Shown: positions 18,910 to 28,102, counted from the first letter of the stretch. The stretch is 39,484 nt of DNA from Chitinophagaceae bacterium (GCA_947454715.1 CANGMZ010000020.1:1-39484); one strand, 5' to 3'. A program made the numbers and translations. The notes: generated by a model not told the origin, from the letters alone.

Positions 18910-18965
18910 GATCATGTTTTACCATTCTGATAATAAGTGATAACTTAGTCTCTGATACCGTTTAT

Positions 18966-20708
18966 ATGATAATCAGAAAATACATTCATACCCTTTTATT
19001 ATTTGTACCATTATGTTCGTTTGGACAAAGTAAGCAAGAGCGCACAACAACAACTTACCCACAAAACTACTTCAGAAACCCATTGGATATACCAATTTTC
19101 CTTGCCGGAAATTTTGGAGAATGTCGCCCGGGGCACTTCCATAGTGGCATTGACATAAAAACTAAGGGAGAAGAAAATCAGCCGGTTCATGCTGCCGCCG
19201 ATGGTTATATTTCTCGTATAAAAATGGAAAAAGGCGGCTTCGGTCATGGCATATATATTACCCACCCCAATGGCTATACTACCCTATATGCACACCTCAA
19301 CAGTTTTGCACCTGCTATACAGCAATATGTAAAAAGTAAACAGTACGAAAAACAACGCTGGGATGTGGATCTGCAATTTTCACCAGAGCAATTTCCTGTT
19401 AAAAAAGGTCAACTGATAGCATGGTCTGGAAATACCGGGGCCTCCACTGCACCGCATTTACACTTTGAAATAAGAAACAGTAAAACAGAACATCCGCTTA
19501 ATCCGGAATTATTTGGTTTACCTATTGTTGATGAAATAGCACCTGTTGTTAAAGAGGTAACCATTTATTCCGGCAATATTTATGAGACTACACCCACTTT
19601 TGTCACCCTGAAAAAAACGGAAAATCTATATAAACCTCTAAAGACCGGAGCAACAGATAAGATAAATAAGGATACAGTTTCAATAACAACAAGTGGCACA
19701 CTAGGTATAGGCATCAATGCAGACGACTTTATGAATGGCAGCGACAACAGTCTTACCTTCTATACTGCAAAACTATACATGGATAACAACATACAGTCTC
19801 AGATTACACTCGATGATATTGGTTATGATGTAACAAGATATATTAATGCTTATGCAGATTACAAAACGAAAGAGTTACACAAAAAATGGTCCCAATGTCT
19901 GTTTCAATTGCCGGGAAATAAATTGAATGGTATCTTCTCTCAAATGAATGCCAATAACGGGAAAATTGATGTTAGCGATGGTAATGTGCACAAAATAGAG
20001 GTAATACTTACAGACGATAAGAACAATGAAAGCAGAATCAGTTTTTATGTAAAACCAACAATAGAGAAACAAGATAAAGCAACCTTAAATAGCACAGTTT
20101 TTCAGGCCGGCAAAGTCAATAGCTATAAAGATCAAAACATATCCTTCATTCTCGACGAGACTGAACTGTATGATGATATTAATTTTAACATCAAAGAAAA
20201 TGCTTACACGGGAGCTTACTCTAATAAGTATAGCGTCCATTATCCTTATGTACCGCTGCATCATTATTTCGACTTGATGATAAAGCCTGAAAAACCTGTA
20301 CCTTTTGCATTAAGAAGCAAAATGGTATTGATGTATTCTGATGGAAAGGATGATGAAGGTAAGGCGGCAGTAAGTTCAGATAACGGCTGGTATAAAGCAG
20401 CAGTGCGGAACTTCGGTACATATTGGTTAGCAATTGATACTATTCCACCGGTTATAAAATCTTTTGTAAAAAGTGGTGCCAATCTGAGTAAAGCCAGTCA
20501 AATACTTTTTACAGTAAAAGACGAAATTACATCCATTAAAACCTTCAATGGTTATATAGACAATAAGTGGGTATGCTTTGAGCAACATGGGAGCTCTTTC
20601 TTTTATAAATTTGATGAGCATTGCAGTAAAGGAAAACACGAACTTGTTTTCAAAGCTGAAGACGAGAATGGCAATGCGACATCATATTCACTAACATTTA
20701 TAAGATAA
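18966..20708 (+). CDS. Secreted M23-family metallopeptidase
   Basis: A 580-residue exported protein with a signal peptide (MIIRKYIHTLLLFVPLCSFG). The N-terminal half holds a LytM/M23 domain (~45-175) with Zn ligands H59 and D63 in GHFHSGIDI, and the H164-L-H166-F-E motif. The expected role is cleavage of peptide bridges in peptidoglycan or of another Gly-rich peptide. The remaining ~400 residues look all-beta and carry no motif I recognise; they may form binding or regulatory domains. All key M23 residues are present, so the enzyme could be active. Its stop is 2 nt before the ATG of bcp, so the two form an operon. Confidence 0.88.
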   Translation: MIIRKYIHTLLLFVPLCSFGQSKQERTTTTYPQNYFRNPLDIPIFLAGNFGECRPGHFHSGIDIKTKGEENQPVHAAADGYISRIKMEKGGFGHGIYITHPNGYTTLYAHLNSFAPAIQQYVKSKQYEKQRWDVDLQFSPEQFPVKKGQLIAWSGNTGASTAPHLHFEIRNSKTEHPLNPELFGLPIVDEIAPVVKEVTIYSGNIYETTPTFVTLKKTENLYKPLKTGATDKINKDTVSITTSGTLGIGINADDFMNGSDNSLTFYTAKLYMDNNIQSQITLDDIGYDVTRYINAYADYKTKELHKKWSQCLFQLPGNKLNGIFSQMNANNGKIDVSDGNVHKIEVILTDDKNNESRISFYVKPTIEKQDKATLNSTVFQAGKVNSYKDQNISFILDETELYDDINFNIKENAYTGAYSNKYSVHYPYVPLHHYFDLMIKPEKPVPFALRSKMVLMYSDGKDDEGKAAVSSDNGWYKAAVRNFGTYWLAIDTIPPVIKSFVKSGANLSKASQILFTVKDEITSIKTFNGYIDNKWVCFEQHGSSFFYKFDEHCSKGKHELVFKAEDENGNATSYSLTFIR

Positions 20709-20710
20709 AC

Positions 20711-21172
20711 ATGGCACTGCAACAAGGCGACACAGCTCCTGCTTTCAGCACTACTGATCAGGACGGTAACAAAGTTTCATTAAAAGATTTTAAGGGTTCA
20801 AAAGTTGTATTGTATTTCTACCCTAAAGACAATACGCCAACGTGTACAGATGAAGCATGTAACCTACGCGATAACTTTGCAGCATTAAAAGCTAAAGGAG
20901 TTATTGTACTTGGTGTAAGCCCTGATGATGAGAAAAGTCATAAAAAATTTGAAGCCAAGTATTCTTTACCTTTTCCATTGTTGGTTGATACAGAAATGAA
21001 GATACTTAACGCTTATGGCGTTTGGGCTGAAAAATCAATGTACGGAAGAACCTATATGGGGGTTGTTCGTACTACTTTTCTTATCAACGAAAAAGGCAAG
21101 ATTGATCATGTCATAGAGAAAGTAAAAAGCAAGGAACACAGTAAGCAAATCATTGAACTGTGGGGTATATAA
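20711..21172 (+). CDS. bcp: Thioredoxin-dependent peroxiredoxin Bcp
   Basis: A 153-residue cytoplasmic thiol peroxidase of the PrxQ/BCP subfamily, reducing H2O2 and organic peroxides with electrons from thioredoxin. The peroxidatic Cys is C45 in PKDNTPTCTDEAC and the resolving Cys is C50, five residues on, as in two-Cys BCP proteins. VVRTTFLINEKGKI is the conserved C-terminal strand with the active-site Arg. The length is standard. It is the last gene of the M23-bcp pair and is followed within a few bases by a strong terminator. Confidence 0.94.
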   Translation: MALQQGDTAPAFSTTDQDGNKVSLKDFKGSKVVLYFYPKDNTPTCTDEACNLRDNFAALKAKGVIVLGVSPDDEKSHKKFEAKYSLPFPLLVDTEMKILNAYGVWAEKSMYGRTYMGVVRTTFLINEKGKIDHVIEKVKSKEHSKQIIELWGI

Positions 21173-21213
21173 AAACTGAGAGGGCTGTGACAAAATCACA
21201 GCCCTCTCAGTTT
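21173..21213. terminator. Bidirectional terminator between bcp and parE
   Basis: A perfect 18-bp inverted repeat, AAACTGAGAGGGCTGTGA (21173-21190) and its complement at 21196-21213, with a 5-nt loop CAAAA. A-rich and T-rich flanks suit termination in both directions, as expected between convergent genes. It begins directly after the bcp stop codon. Confidence 0.9.
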
Positions 21214-21238
21214 AATGTTGAGTTAAGCTATTACTCCA

Positions 21239-23143
21239 TTACACTTCTGCCCCTACCTCTACACCCAGCTCTTCTGCCAAATCTTTCTCAACCCTTAGGT
21301 TGTCAATAATAAACACTTGACGAGCAGGGGTATTCTTACCCATATAGTACTCTAAAATCTTCTGCACCTGTGTATCCTGACTAATCAAAACAGGATCTTT
21401 GCGGATATCATCACCGATAAAACGAGCAAACTCTTCGGGGCTGATTTCGCCTAATCCTTTAAATCGGGTAATCTCAGCTTTAGCACCTATTTCATGTATA
21501 GCACGCTGGCGTTCTTCATCGCTGTAACAGTATATTGTCTTCTGCTTGTTACGAACACGGAACAACGGTGTTTGTAAAATGTAAATATGGTTTCCACGCA
21601 CCAAGTCAGGAAAGAACTGAAGGAAGAAAGTCATAATCAACAAACGAATGTGCATACCATCCACATCGGCATCGGTAGCAATTACAATATTATTGTAACG
21701 TAGCCCTTCTAAACCTTCCTCAATATTTAAAGCATGTTGTAATAAGTTAAATTCCTCATTCTCATATACCACCTTCTTAGTCAATCCGTAGCAGTTAAGC
21801 GGTTTACCTCTTAAACTAAATACGGCCTGGCTTTCTACATTACGGCTCTTTGTGATACTACCACTCGCACTATCCCCTTCGGTAATGAATATAGTAGACT
21901 CTTGCTGCTTGATATTAAACTCCTCCTTGTTTTTTGCAGGCACATCATCGTTAAGATGTATACGGCAATCGCGCAACTTCTTATTGTGGAGGTTTGCTTT
22001 TTTAGCACGTTCATTTGCCAGTTTCCTGATACCTGAAAGTTCCTTACGTTCCCTTTCACTCTGCTCAATACGTTTCTTAAGTGCATCGGCTGTTGCCGGG
22101 TTTTTATGTAGGAAATTGTTCAGCTCCTTATTCAGAAAATCGCCTATGAATGTCTTCATAGAAGGACCACCTTCCCACACATATTGAGATCCTAATTTAG
22201 TCTTAGTCTGAGATTCAAACACGGGTTCCTGCACCCTAACAGAAACCGCAGCACAAATACTCTGGCGAACATCGCTGGCGTCGTAATCCTTCTTATAAAA
22301 ATCACGAATCGCCTTTACATAAGTCTCACGAAATGCCCCCTGATGCGTACCACCTTGTGTGGTATGCTGACCATTTACGAATGAATAAATATCCTCACCA
22401 TAATCACCATTGTGTGTAATTGCTACTTCAATATCTTCACCCTTCAGATGGATGATCGGATACCGTAGCGACTCAGCATTGGTTTTACGCGTTAACAGAT
22501 CTAAAAGACCGTTCTTGGAAATGAAATTTCGTCCATTAAAATTTATCTGCAGCCCTGCATTAAGGAAACAATAATTCCATACCTGATTTTCAAGGTATTC
22601 ATGTAGGAAGTGATAATTTCTGAATATGGTTTCATCAGGCCGGAAAACAACCAATGTTCCATTAGCCATTGAGGTGTCGGTTTCTTTGTGCTCTTTGATC
22701 AATACACCACCTTCAAACTCAGCAACCTTTGTCCTTCCTTCGCGAAAAGCTTCAACTCTAAAGTATTTACTCAGAGCATTAACTGCCTTAGTACCTACCC
22801 CATTCAAACCTACAGACTTTTGGAATGCCTTACTATCATATTTGGCACCAGTATTGATTTTACTAACCACATCAACAACCTTACCCAAAGGGATACCACG
22901 ACCATAGTCACGAACAGAGACTTCACCTTCCGCAATTTTGAGCTCAATACGCTTACCCTGACCCATTGCAAACTCATCTATGCAATTGTCCATCACCTCT
23001 TTAACAAGCACATAGATACCATCATCCATGCTGCTACCATCACCCAACTTACCAATGTACATGCCGGGGCGCAGTCTTATGTGCTCTCTCCAGTCGAGTG
23101 ACCGGATACTATCTTCATTATATTGATTAAGCAGTTCTGCCAT
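21239..23143 (-). CDS. parE: Type IIA topoisomerase subunit B (topoisomerase IV ParE-like)
   Basis: A 634-residue ATPase subunit of a type IIA topoisomerase that decatenates or relaxes DNA together with a ParC/GyrA partner. The GHKL ATP site has E49 and N53 in [10 protein letters not shown], then DYGRGIP and [14 protein letters not shown]. The transducer domain is in the middle. The Toprim metal site is EGDSAS near residue 422 and TDADVDG near 490, followed by the C-terminal FKGLGE region. The short length and the absence of a large Toprim insertion favour ParE over Gram-negative GyrB, though a second GyrB paralogue cannot be excluded. No parC is adjacent, since the downstream neighbour is convergent. 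Confidence 0.88.
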   Translation of the reverse strand: MAELLNQYNEDSIRSLDWREHIRLRPGMYIGKLGDGSSMDDGIYVLVKEVMDNCIDEFAMGQGKRIELKIAEGEVSVRDYGRGIPLGKVVDVVSKINTGAKYDSKAFQKSVGLNGVGTKAVNALSKYFRVEAFREGRTKVAEFEGGVLIKEHKETDTSMANGTLVVFRPDETIFRNYHFLHEYLENQVWNYCFLNAGLQINFNGRNFISKNGLLDLLTRKTNAESLRYPIIHLKGEDIEVAITHNGDYGEDIYSFVNGQHTTQGGTHQGAFRETYVKAIRDFYKKDYDASDVRQSICAAVSVRVQEPVFESQTKTKLGSQYVWEGGPSMKTFIGDFLNKELNNFLHKNPATADALKKRIEQSERERKELSGIRKLANERAKKANLHNKKLRDCRIHLNDDVPAKNKEEFNIKQQESTIFITEGDSASGSITKSRNVESQAVFSLRGKPLNCYGLTKKVVYENEEFNLLQHALNIEEGLEGLRYNNIVIATDADVDGMHIRLLIMTFFLQFFPDLVRGNHIYILQTPLFRVRNKQKTIYCYSDEERQRAIHEIGAKAEITRFKGLGEISPEEFARFIGDDIRKDPVLISQDTQVQKILEYYMGKNTPARQVFIIDNLRVEKDLAEELGVEVGAEV

Positions 23144-23457
23144 TCTTAGATTTTATAACAAGGTGCAATTTAAGGTAAAAGAAGAATTAGTTAAAGAGAG
23201 AAAAAGACATTAATCATAAATAAGAAGATTATATAAGTAATCTGATAAATAGCTACAAAGTGTTAAAGAAATGTGAATGCTCCAGAGGTGCACAATAAAA
23301 CATTGCTGACATCGTTTTACAGTACAACCACTCGAAAGTTTTAACCACGCTTTCACCTTCTCTAAGTAATTTTTGTGCTCTTTTCTCAATATTTTGTTCA
23401 TTAATTTTATGTTAACAGGCGTTATTTTACTATGTAAAACAACTTGTTAACCACATT

Positions 23458-23540
23458 ATATAGGTACAAAACGAATAACATGAATACCTTGTTGAAAATT
23501 ATTTTTTCACCAAAATTGTTTTTTTGAACTGTACCTATAT
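23458..23540. repeat. 11-bp inverted repeat at the exbB promoter
   Basis: ATATAGGTACA at 23458-23468 is matched by its exact complement TGTACCTATAT at 23530-23540, with 61 nt between. The right arm covers the start of the -7 element of the exbB promoter. It could be a paired operator for a dimeric regulator; that role is inference. Confidence 0.5.
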
Positions 23541-23545
23541 CTTTG
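23516..23545 (+). promoter_or_regulatory. Promoter of the exbB-exbD-exbD-tonB operon
   Basis: TTG at 23516-23518, 19-nt spacer, TATCTTTG at 23538-23545. This is an excellent match to the Bacteroidota -33/-7 consensus, with a predicted leader of ~65 nt before the ATG at 23617. Confidence 0.65.
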
Positions 23546-23616
23546 CAATAACACTCTAAATTCTTTTATTAATTTTCTTTAACCAATTTCAGAACTAAAA
23601 AACAAAAAACAGAGTT

Positions 23617-24462
23617 ATGTCAGATGTAAAAACGGCAGCGCCAAAACCAGCCAATCAAGGAAATCGTGCAGGTAAACCAAAGAACAGCAACAACTTTGTG
23701 ACCAATCTGTTAGTTGTAGTGGCTTGTATTGTAGCTGGTTACGTAATATGGAAATTCGTTTTAGGAAGTGCTTCAAACTTCTCTGATGGCGAAACAAAAG
23801 AAAAAGCAAAAAGTGTATTGGGAACAATGTATCAAGGTGGTTTCGTAGTACCTATCCTTATTGCAACACTTCTTACACTTGTATCTTTCGTTATTGAGCG
23901 TGCCTTGACTATCTTCAAGGCAAAAGGTAAAATTGATGGTGGTGAGTTTGTACGTAAAGTACAGTATCACTTGGCTAACAAGAATGTACAGGCAGCTATC
24001 GCTGAGTGCGACAAGCAAGCTGGTTCTGTAGGTAACGTTATGCGTGCCGGTCTTGTTAAGTACGAAGAAATGGTTCATAACAAAGAATTAGATACAGATC
24101 AGAAACTTGCAGGTATCCAGAAAGAAATCGAAGAAGCAACTTCACTTGAATTGCCTATGCTCGAAAAAAATCTGGTATTCATTTCTACAATATCTTCTTG
24201 CGCTACGCTTTTGGGTCTGTTCGGTACGGTATTAGGTATGATTCGTTCATTCCAGGCAATGGGTCAGGCAGGTGCTCCGGATTCAGGCGCATTGGCAAAT
24301 GGTATCTCTGAAGCCTTGATCAATACAGCATTAGGTATCAGTACTTCATTCATCGCTATTATCTTCTACAACTTCTTCACTACGTTGATAGATGGTATTA
24401 CTTACAGCATCGATGAAAGTGGTTTTACACTTACTCAGAGCTTTGCGGCAAACTACAAGTGA
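23617..24462 (+). CDS. exbB: ExbB/TolQ/MotA-family proton channel protein
   Basis: A 281-residue inner-membrane protein that forms the proton channel driving TonB. A Lys/Asn-rich N-terminal tail is followed by an extra membrane segment at ~29-50, then the three standard ExbB segments: ~73-93 (VVPILIATLLTLVSFVIERA), ~168-195 (VFISTISSCATLLGLFGTVL) and ~220-250 (SEALINTALGISTSFIAIIF). The conserved Thr/Gly pattern of the channel-lining helices is present. The longer N-terminus with an extra segment is typical of Bacteroidota ExbB. It leads the operon with two ExbD proteins and TonB. Confidence 0.93.
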   Translation: MSDVKTAAPKPANQGNRAGKPKNSNNFVTNLLVVVACIVAGYVIWKFVLGSASNFSDGETKEKAKSVLGTMYQGGFVVPILIATLLTLVSFVIERALTIFKAKGKIDGGEFVRKVQYHLANKNVQAAIAECDKQAGSVGNVMRAGLVKYEEMVHNKELDTDQKLAGIQKEIEEATSLELPMLEKNLVFISTISSCATLLGLFGTVLGMIRSFQAMGQAGAPDSGALANGISEALINTALGISTSFIAIIFYNFFTTLIDGITYSIDESGFTLTQSFAANYK

Positions 24463-24547
24463 TATTCTAAATAAATATATCTAAATGAGACTTATGGATT
24501 TTTTGTGATCCTGCGTCTTAATTGTTTAACATTAGAAGAATCATATA

Positions 24548-25213
24548 ATGCCTCACGCTAAATTACCAAGGAAAAGTACGCATATAGACATGACAGCGAT
24601 GTGTGATGTGGCTTTTCTGCTGCTTACCTTCTTTATGTTGGCTACAAAATTTAAGCCAGAAGAGCCGGTAGTAGTGAAAACGCCATCTTCAATATCTTCT
24701 ATTCCACTTCCGGATAAAGATATTATGTTGCTGACAGTTGATTCAAAGGGCAGAATATTTTTCGCAATTGATAATAAGATCAAACGTAAAGCACTTATCG
24801 ATGATATTGCTTATGAGCGCGATCTTAAATTAACAGATGCTGAGAAAACTTCTTTCGCTTTGGGTGCTTCTGTAGGCATTCCGCTTAATCAGCTTAAATC
24901 TTATTTATCAGCAACTCCTGAGCAGCAGAAAGCTATGGATCAGGTAACACCTGGTATTCCTGTAGATACTACTGTTAATGTGCCTACAAATGAATTGGCT
25001 TCATGGATAAAAAGTGCGAGAAATACAAATCCTCAGCTCCGTATCTGTATTAAAGCAGATGGAGAAGCATCTTATCCAAATGTTGCCAGAATCATTAAGA
25101 CACTGGAAGGCTGGAAAATATTCAAATTCAACCTTATTACTAATATGAAGTCTATACCTCCGGGTACAGCTGCGTATGCTGATTCACATGCTCCGAGCAG
25201 TGAGAAAAAGTGA
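24548..25213 (+). CDS. exbD: ExbD/TolR-family protein, first copy
   Basis: A 221-residue accessory subunit of the ExbB channel. It has one N-terminal membrane helix with the proton-carrying D20 in MTAMCDVAFLLLTFFML, then a periplasmic domain that is longer than usual. An ~80-residue insertion (SVGIPLNQLKSYLSATPEQQ region) separates the two halves of the ExbD fold, and the final segment RICIKADGEASYPNVARII is the conserved dimerisation element. It lies 85 nt after exbB and is followed by a second, different ExbD; Bacteroidota Ton systems commonly carry two. Confidence 0.92.
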   Translation: MPHAKLPRKSTHIDMTAMCDVAFLLLTFFMLATKFKPEEPVVVKTPSSISSIPLPDKDIMLLTVDSKGRIFFAIDNKIKRKALIDDIAYERDLKLTDAEKTSFALGASVGIPLNQLKSYLSATPEQQKAMDQVTPGIPVDTTVNVPTNELASWIKSARNTNPQLRICIKADGEASYPNVARIIKTLEGWKIFKFNLITNMKSIPPGTAAYADSHAPSSEKK

Positions 25214-25254
25214 TTAGGATAAATAATTTAACTAGTTAGAGTAAAAAATTTGAT

Positions 25255-25845
25255 ATGGCAGAATTAGATACCTCCGGCGGGGGGCATAAGAAAGGCCCCG
25301 GCGTCAAAAAAGGTAAAAAACTAAGTACACGTATAGATCTAACACCAATGGTGGATCTAGGGTTTCTGTTGATCACATTCTTCATGTTGACTACTACTTT
25401 GGCTAAGCCAAAGACTATGGAAATCAACATGCCTTACAAGGATCCTACCATGAAAGATGAGGATAAGAATAAGATTAAAAACAGTGTTGCACTTACCATA
25501 CTTCTAAGCAAAAACCACAGGATTTACTATTACGAAGGTATTGGCGACAATCCTGATGTTCAGCCTGAATATCATTCTACCGGCTTCAACCAAAAGAATG
25601 GTATCCGCGATGAAATTATTGCAAAGAAAAAGATGGTAGATGATCTGAAACGTAGTGGTGCCCTTACTGCAAAAGATGAGGCTACCGTACTGATCAAGCC
25701 CGATAGCACCAGTACTTATAGTGATCTTGTAAACATTCTCGATGAGATGAATATTAATGACGTAAAAGTTTATGCCATTATTGATATCTCTCCTATTGAA
25801 CAAGATAACATTAAAACCACTGAAACGGCTAATGGTATCAAATAA
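25255..25845 (+). CDS. exbD: ExbD/TolR-family protein, second copy
   Basis: A 196-residue ExbD paralogue. The cytoplasmic tail is Gly/Lys-rich, and the membrane helix carries D34 in TRIDLTPMVDLGFLLITFFM. The periplasmic domain has a long middle region (YYYEGIGDNPDVQPEYHSTG) and the conserved end TVLIKPDSTSTYSDLVNILD. It differs clearly from the first copy in length and sequence, suggesting an obligate heteromeric ExbD pair rather than a recent duplication. It sits 41 nt after the first exbD and 79 nt before tonB. Confidence 0.92.
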   Translation: MAELDTSGGGHKKGPGVKKGKKLSTRIDLTPMVDLGFLLITFFMLTTTLAKPKTMEINMPYKDPTMKDEDKNKIKNSVALTILLSKNHRIYYYEGIGDNPDVQPEYHSTGFNQKNGIRDEIIAKKKMVDDLKRSGALTAKDEATVLIKPDSTSTYSDLVNILDEMNINDVKVYAIIDISPIEQDNIKTTETANGIK

Positions 25846-25924
25846 TTGATACGGTATTGTTTTAGGTCAGTTTGCCTGAAACACGAACATTAAAACAAAA
25901 ATCGACAGCACACAGAAGCCGTTG

Positions 25925-26734
25925 ATGAACAAAAAAAGCAGACTAATGGATATCAATAAAATTCTTAACAGCGATTACATCGACATCATTTATGATGGCC
26001 GTAATAAACAATACGGTGGTTACGAGTTGCGCAAAAACTATCGGAAACGTGTAGGTAGATCTTTATTGGTGTTACTTGGGGTAGGTGTTTTTTCAGTTGG
26101 TTATTCTCTTGTAAACAGCATGATGAGCAAGATTGAAAAGAAACCTGTGTTGATGATGAAGCAGGTAACACTTGCTGATCCACCACCAATTGACCCGAAG
26201 AAACCACCACCACCACCGCCGCCGCCGCCACCTCCACCGGTTAAGCCTACAGTTAAATTTACTCCTCCAGTAATTAAGAAAGATGAAGAAGTAAAGGAAA
26301 CAGAAGTTCCACCGCCAGTAGAAAAAGTAACTGCGGCTGGTCCTAAAGACGAAAAAGGTGATCCAAATGGTATAGATCCGGGTATTGTGAGTTCTGGTAC
26401 AGGCGTAGTTGCCGCACCACCTCCGCCACAGATTTACACTTTCGTTGAGCAGCCACCGGAGCCATCTTACAACTTGCTTGAGTACTTAGGTAAAAATATT
26501 AACTACCCTGAAAGTGCGAGAGAGGCAAACGTTACAGGTCGTGTTGTAGTTACTTTCGTAGTATCTGAAGACGGTTCAGTAAGTGATGTAAAGGTTGTTC
26601 GTGGTATTGGTGCAGGTTGTGATGAAGAAGCAAAACGCATAATATCTAAAATGCCAAAGTGGAAAGCAGGTAAACAAAATGGTAAAGCAGTAAAAGTACT
26701 CTTTACACAGGTTGTTACATTTAAGCTTGAGTAG
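25925..26734 (+). CDS. tonB: TonB energy transducer
   Basis: A 269-residue protein carrying proton-motive energy from ExbB-ExbD to outer-membrane TonB-dependent receptors. The N-terminus is of the Bacteroidota type: cytoplasmic DIIYDGRNKQYGGYELRKNY, then a membrane helix at ~44-66. A Pro-rich periplasmic spacer follows, including an unbroken run of 12 Pro, and then acidic PPVEKV repeats. The TonB_C domain (~190-269) has INYPESAREANVTGRVVVTF and PKWKAGKQNGKAVKV. I chose the ATG at 25925 over the adjoining TTG at 25922. It is the last gene of the operon, followed by a strong terminator. Confidence 0.94.
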   Translation: MNKKSRLMDINKILNSDYIDIIYDGRNKQYGGYELRKNYRKRVGRSLLVLLGVGVFSVGYSLVNSMMSKIEKKPVLMMKQVTLADPPPIDPKKPPPPPPPPPPPPVKPTVKFTPPVIKKDEEVKETEVPPPVEKVTAAGPKDEKGDPNGIDPGIVSSGTGVVAAPPPPQIYTFVEQPPEPSYNLLEYLGKNINYPESAREANVTGRVVVTFVVSEDGSVSDVKVVRGIGAGCDEEAKRIISKMPKWKAGKQNGKAVKVLFTQVVTFKLE

Positions 26735-26754
26735 TACACTTAATTAATAATATT

Positions 26755-26796
26755 AAAAGGCTAAGGTCTCACATTTGTGAGACCTTAGCCTTTTTT
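26755..26796 (+). terminator. Terminator of the exb-tonB operon
   Basis: AAAAGGCTAAGGTCTCAC (26755-26772), loop ATTT, and the complementary arm from 26777, ending in a run of six T (26791-26796). It begins 20 nt after the tonB stop and is a canonical intrinsic terminator. Confidence 0.9.
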
Positions 26797-26891
26797 ATGA
26801 CTGTGTTTGTAGTGAATTCAATATATTCTGGAATAACAATGCAAGAAATTATGTGAAATCATATCATCCAAAAGACTTCGTTGGTATACAC

Positions 26892-26930
26892 AAAATGAAA
26901 ATGCTCCTGATGAAGGAGCATTTTCATTTT
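26892..26930 (-). terminator. Terminator of the minus-strand ExbB-ExbD pair
   Basis: A perfect 17-bp inverted repeat, AAAATGAAAATGCTCCT (26892-26908) with its complement at 26914-26930 and loop GATGA. It lies 18 nt beyond the stop of the minus-strand exbD, with a T-rich exit on that strand, and may also act as a backstop for the plus-strand operon. Confidence 0.8.
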
Positions 26931-26948
26931 TTAAATTATGTAATTACC

Positions 26949-27353
26949 TTACCTGCTGTTATTGTCAACTGCAAGTACTGTTCTTAAATTAAGGTCGTGA
27001 GCTGCACGCATAACAGCAACAATATTATCTGCAGTAGCTTGCTTATCTGCATTTATAACTACTGTAGGTTCTGCATCTTGAGATTTAGCCAATGCGCCTG
27101 AAATATATTGCTTTAACGAATCTACACTTGTTGCCGTAGTACCGACAAAAAACTGTTGCTTATCATTAATAGATACAACAACTGTTTGTTTCGCCTTGGT
27201 ATCACTCTTTGCTTTTGGAATACTCAGCTTTACCACATTTGGGTTGGCGAGTGTAGAAATAATCAAAAAGAACAACAATAATATAAATAATATATCATTC
27301 AGTGCAGATGAATGCCCATGTGGTTCTTCCCTAGTTTGCCTCCTGATATTCAT
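26949..27353 (-). CDS. ExbD/TolR-family biopolymer transport protein, third locus copy
   Basis: A compact 134-residue ExbD/TolR. The short tail MNIRRQTREEPHGHSSAL precedes a membrane helix with D20 in ALNDILFILLLFFLIISTLA, and a standard-length periplasmic domain ends in PTVVINADKQATADNIVAVM. The typical E-x-T-PLxD motif before the helix is reduced to SSALND. It follows an ExbB/TolQ gene by 53 nt and has no TonB or TolA gene beside it. The simple two-gene layout resembles the Tol-Pal motor of Bacteroidota, but a Tol assignment is inference. Confidence 0.9.
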   Translation of the reverse strand: MNIRRQTREEPHGHSSALNDILFILLLFFLIISTLANPNVVKLSIPKAKSDTKAKQTVVVSINDKQQFFVGTTATSVDSLKQYISGALAKSQDAEPTVVINADKQATADNIVAVMRAAHDLNLRTVLAVDNNSR

Positions 27354-27406
27354 CTTAGTTTCATTAAATTAAAAATCAATAAACCGATATTCTTCTATTG
27401 CGTCAA

Positions 27407-28102
27407 TTATTCTTTCGTCTCCATTACAATATCAAGAAAGTCAACTGAAGCAGCCTCCATCTTGTTGATATTCTTATTGATTTGTGCATTAAGATATGCA
27501 TTACCTACGTAAGCAAACAAGCCAATAATAAGCCCTGCAGCAGATGTTACCATCTTTGTATAAATACCGCCGGCTATAGTTTCTAATGAGAACCCTTGAT
27601 GTTGCACATTAAAGAACAAAATAATCATACCCGCAATGGTACCTAAAAATCCAAGTATTGGCGCAATTGCAGCAATAGCGGAAAGAATCGATAAATTACG
27701 CTCAAGTTTATAAACTTCCAGTTTGCCGGTATTTTCCATAGACTTCTCTATGTATTCTAATGGCTTGTTGGTTAGTCCCAGACCTTTTTCTATGATGTGC
27801 GCAACCGGAGTATTACTCATACGACAAGCCGCTTTTGCTCCTTCTACGTTTTTATTGACTAATTGTTCACGAATGCGATCTAGGAACTTATCGTCAATTG
27901 CACCTGCTTTGCGAATAACCATCAGCCGCTCTACAAATACATACACCAAAATTAAAGAACAAAGGAGCAATGGTATCATTAACACACCACCCTCTTTGAG
28001 TAATTTGAACAAGGATATTTGCTCAACAGGAGCCACCACCTGTGCCGCAGCCTTTATGGCTGTATCTCCGGCTTGTAATAACAGTACAGAAAGTAAATTC
28101 AT
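27407..28102 (-). CDS. ExbB/TolQ/MotA-family proton channel protein
   Basis: A 231-residue channel subunit with three membrane segments: ~35-58 (VLMIPLLLCSLILVYVFVER), ~140-165 (LSILSAIAAIAPILGFLGTI) and ~185-210 (MVTSAAGLIIGLFAYVGNAY). It lacks the extra N-terminal segment of the other exbB in this window and starts instead with a short hydrophobic stretch (MNLLSVLLLQAGDTAIKA). It forms a two-gene unit with the ExbD downstream. A -7-like TACTTTTG (CAAAAGTA at 28114-28121) lies just upstream, with a predicted leader of only a few bases. Confidence 0.9.
   Translation of the reverse strand: MNLLSVLLLQAGDTAIKAAAQVVAPVEQISLFKLLKEGGVLMIPLLLCSLILVYVFVERLMVIRKAGAIDDKFLDRIREQLVNKNVEGAKAACRMSNTPVAHIIEKGLGLTNKPLEYIEKSMENTGKLEVYKLERNLSILSAIAAIAPILGFLGTIAGMIILFFNVQHQGFSLETIAGGIYTKMVTSAAGLIIGLFAYVGNAYLNAQINKNINKMEAASVDFLDIVMETKE

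Larger units (their letters stand above)
23144..23616. other. Divergent intergenic region, parE to exbB
   Basis: This 473-bp AT-rich region holds the exbB promoter and an 11-bp inverted repeat around it, both listed separately. A 63-codon minus-strand frame at 23210-23401 shows no recognisable composition or motif, and I do not call it a gene. No RNA gene was recognised. Confidence 0.6.

Noticed and set aside
21852-23101. Plus-strand frames opposite parE
   Set aside because: Antisense to conserved ATPase and Toprim regions; no protein-like motifs.
23210-23401. 63-codon minus-strand frame upstream of parE
   Set aside because: No conserved motif or promoter, and it lies in AT-rich intergenic DNA; chance is the simpler view.
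26200-26240. Simple repeat in tonB as a possible frameshift source
   Set aside because: The run encodes 12 Pro in a normal TonB spacer, and the frame continues intact into TonB_C.
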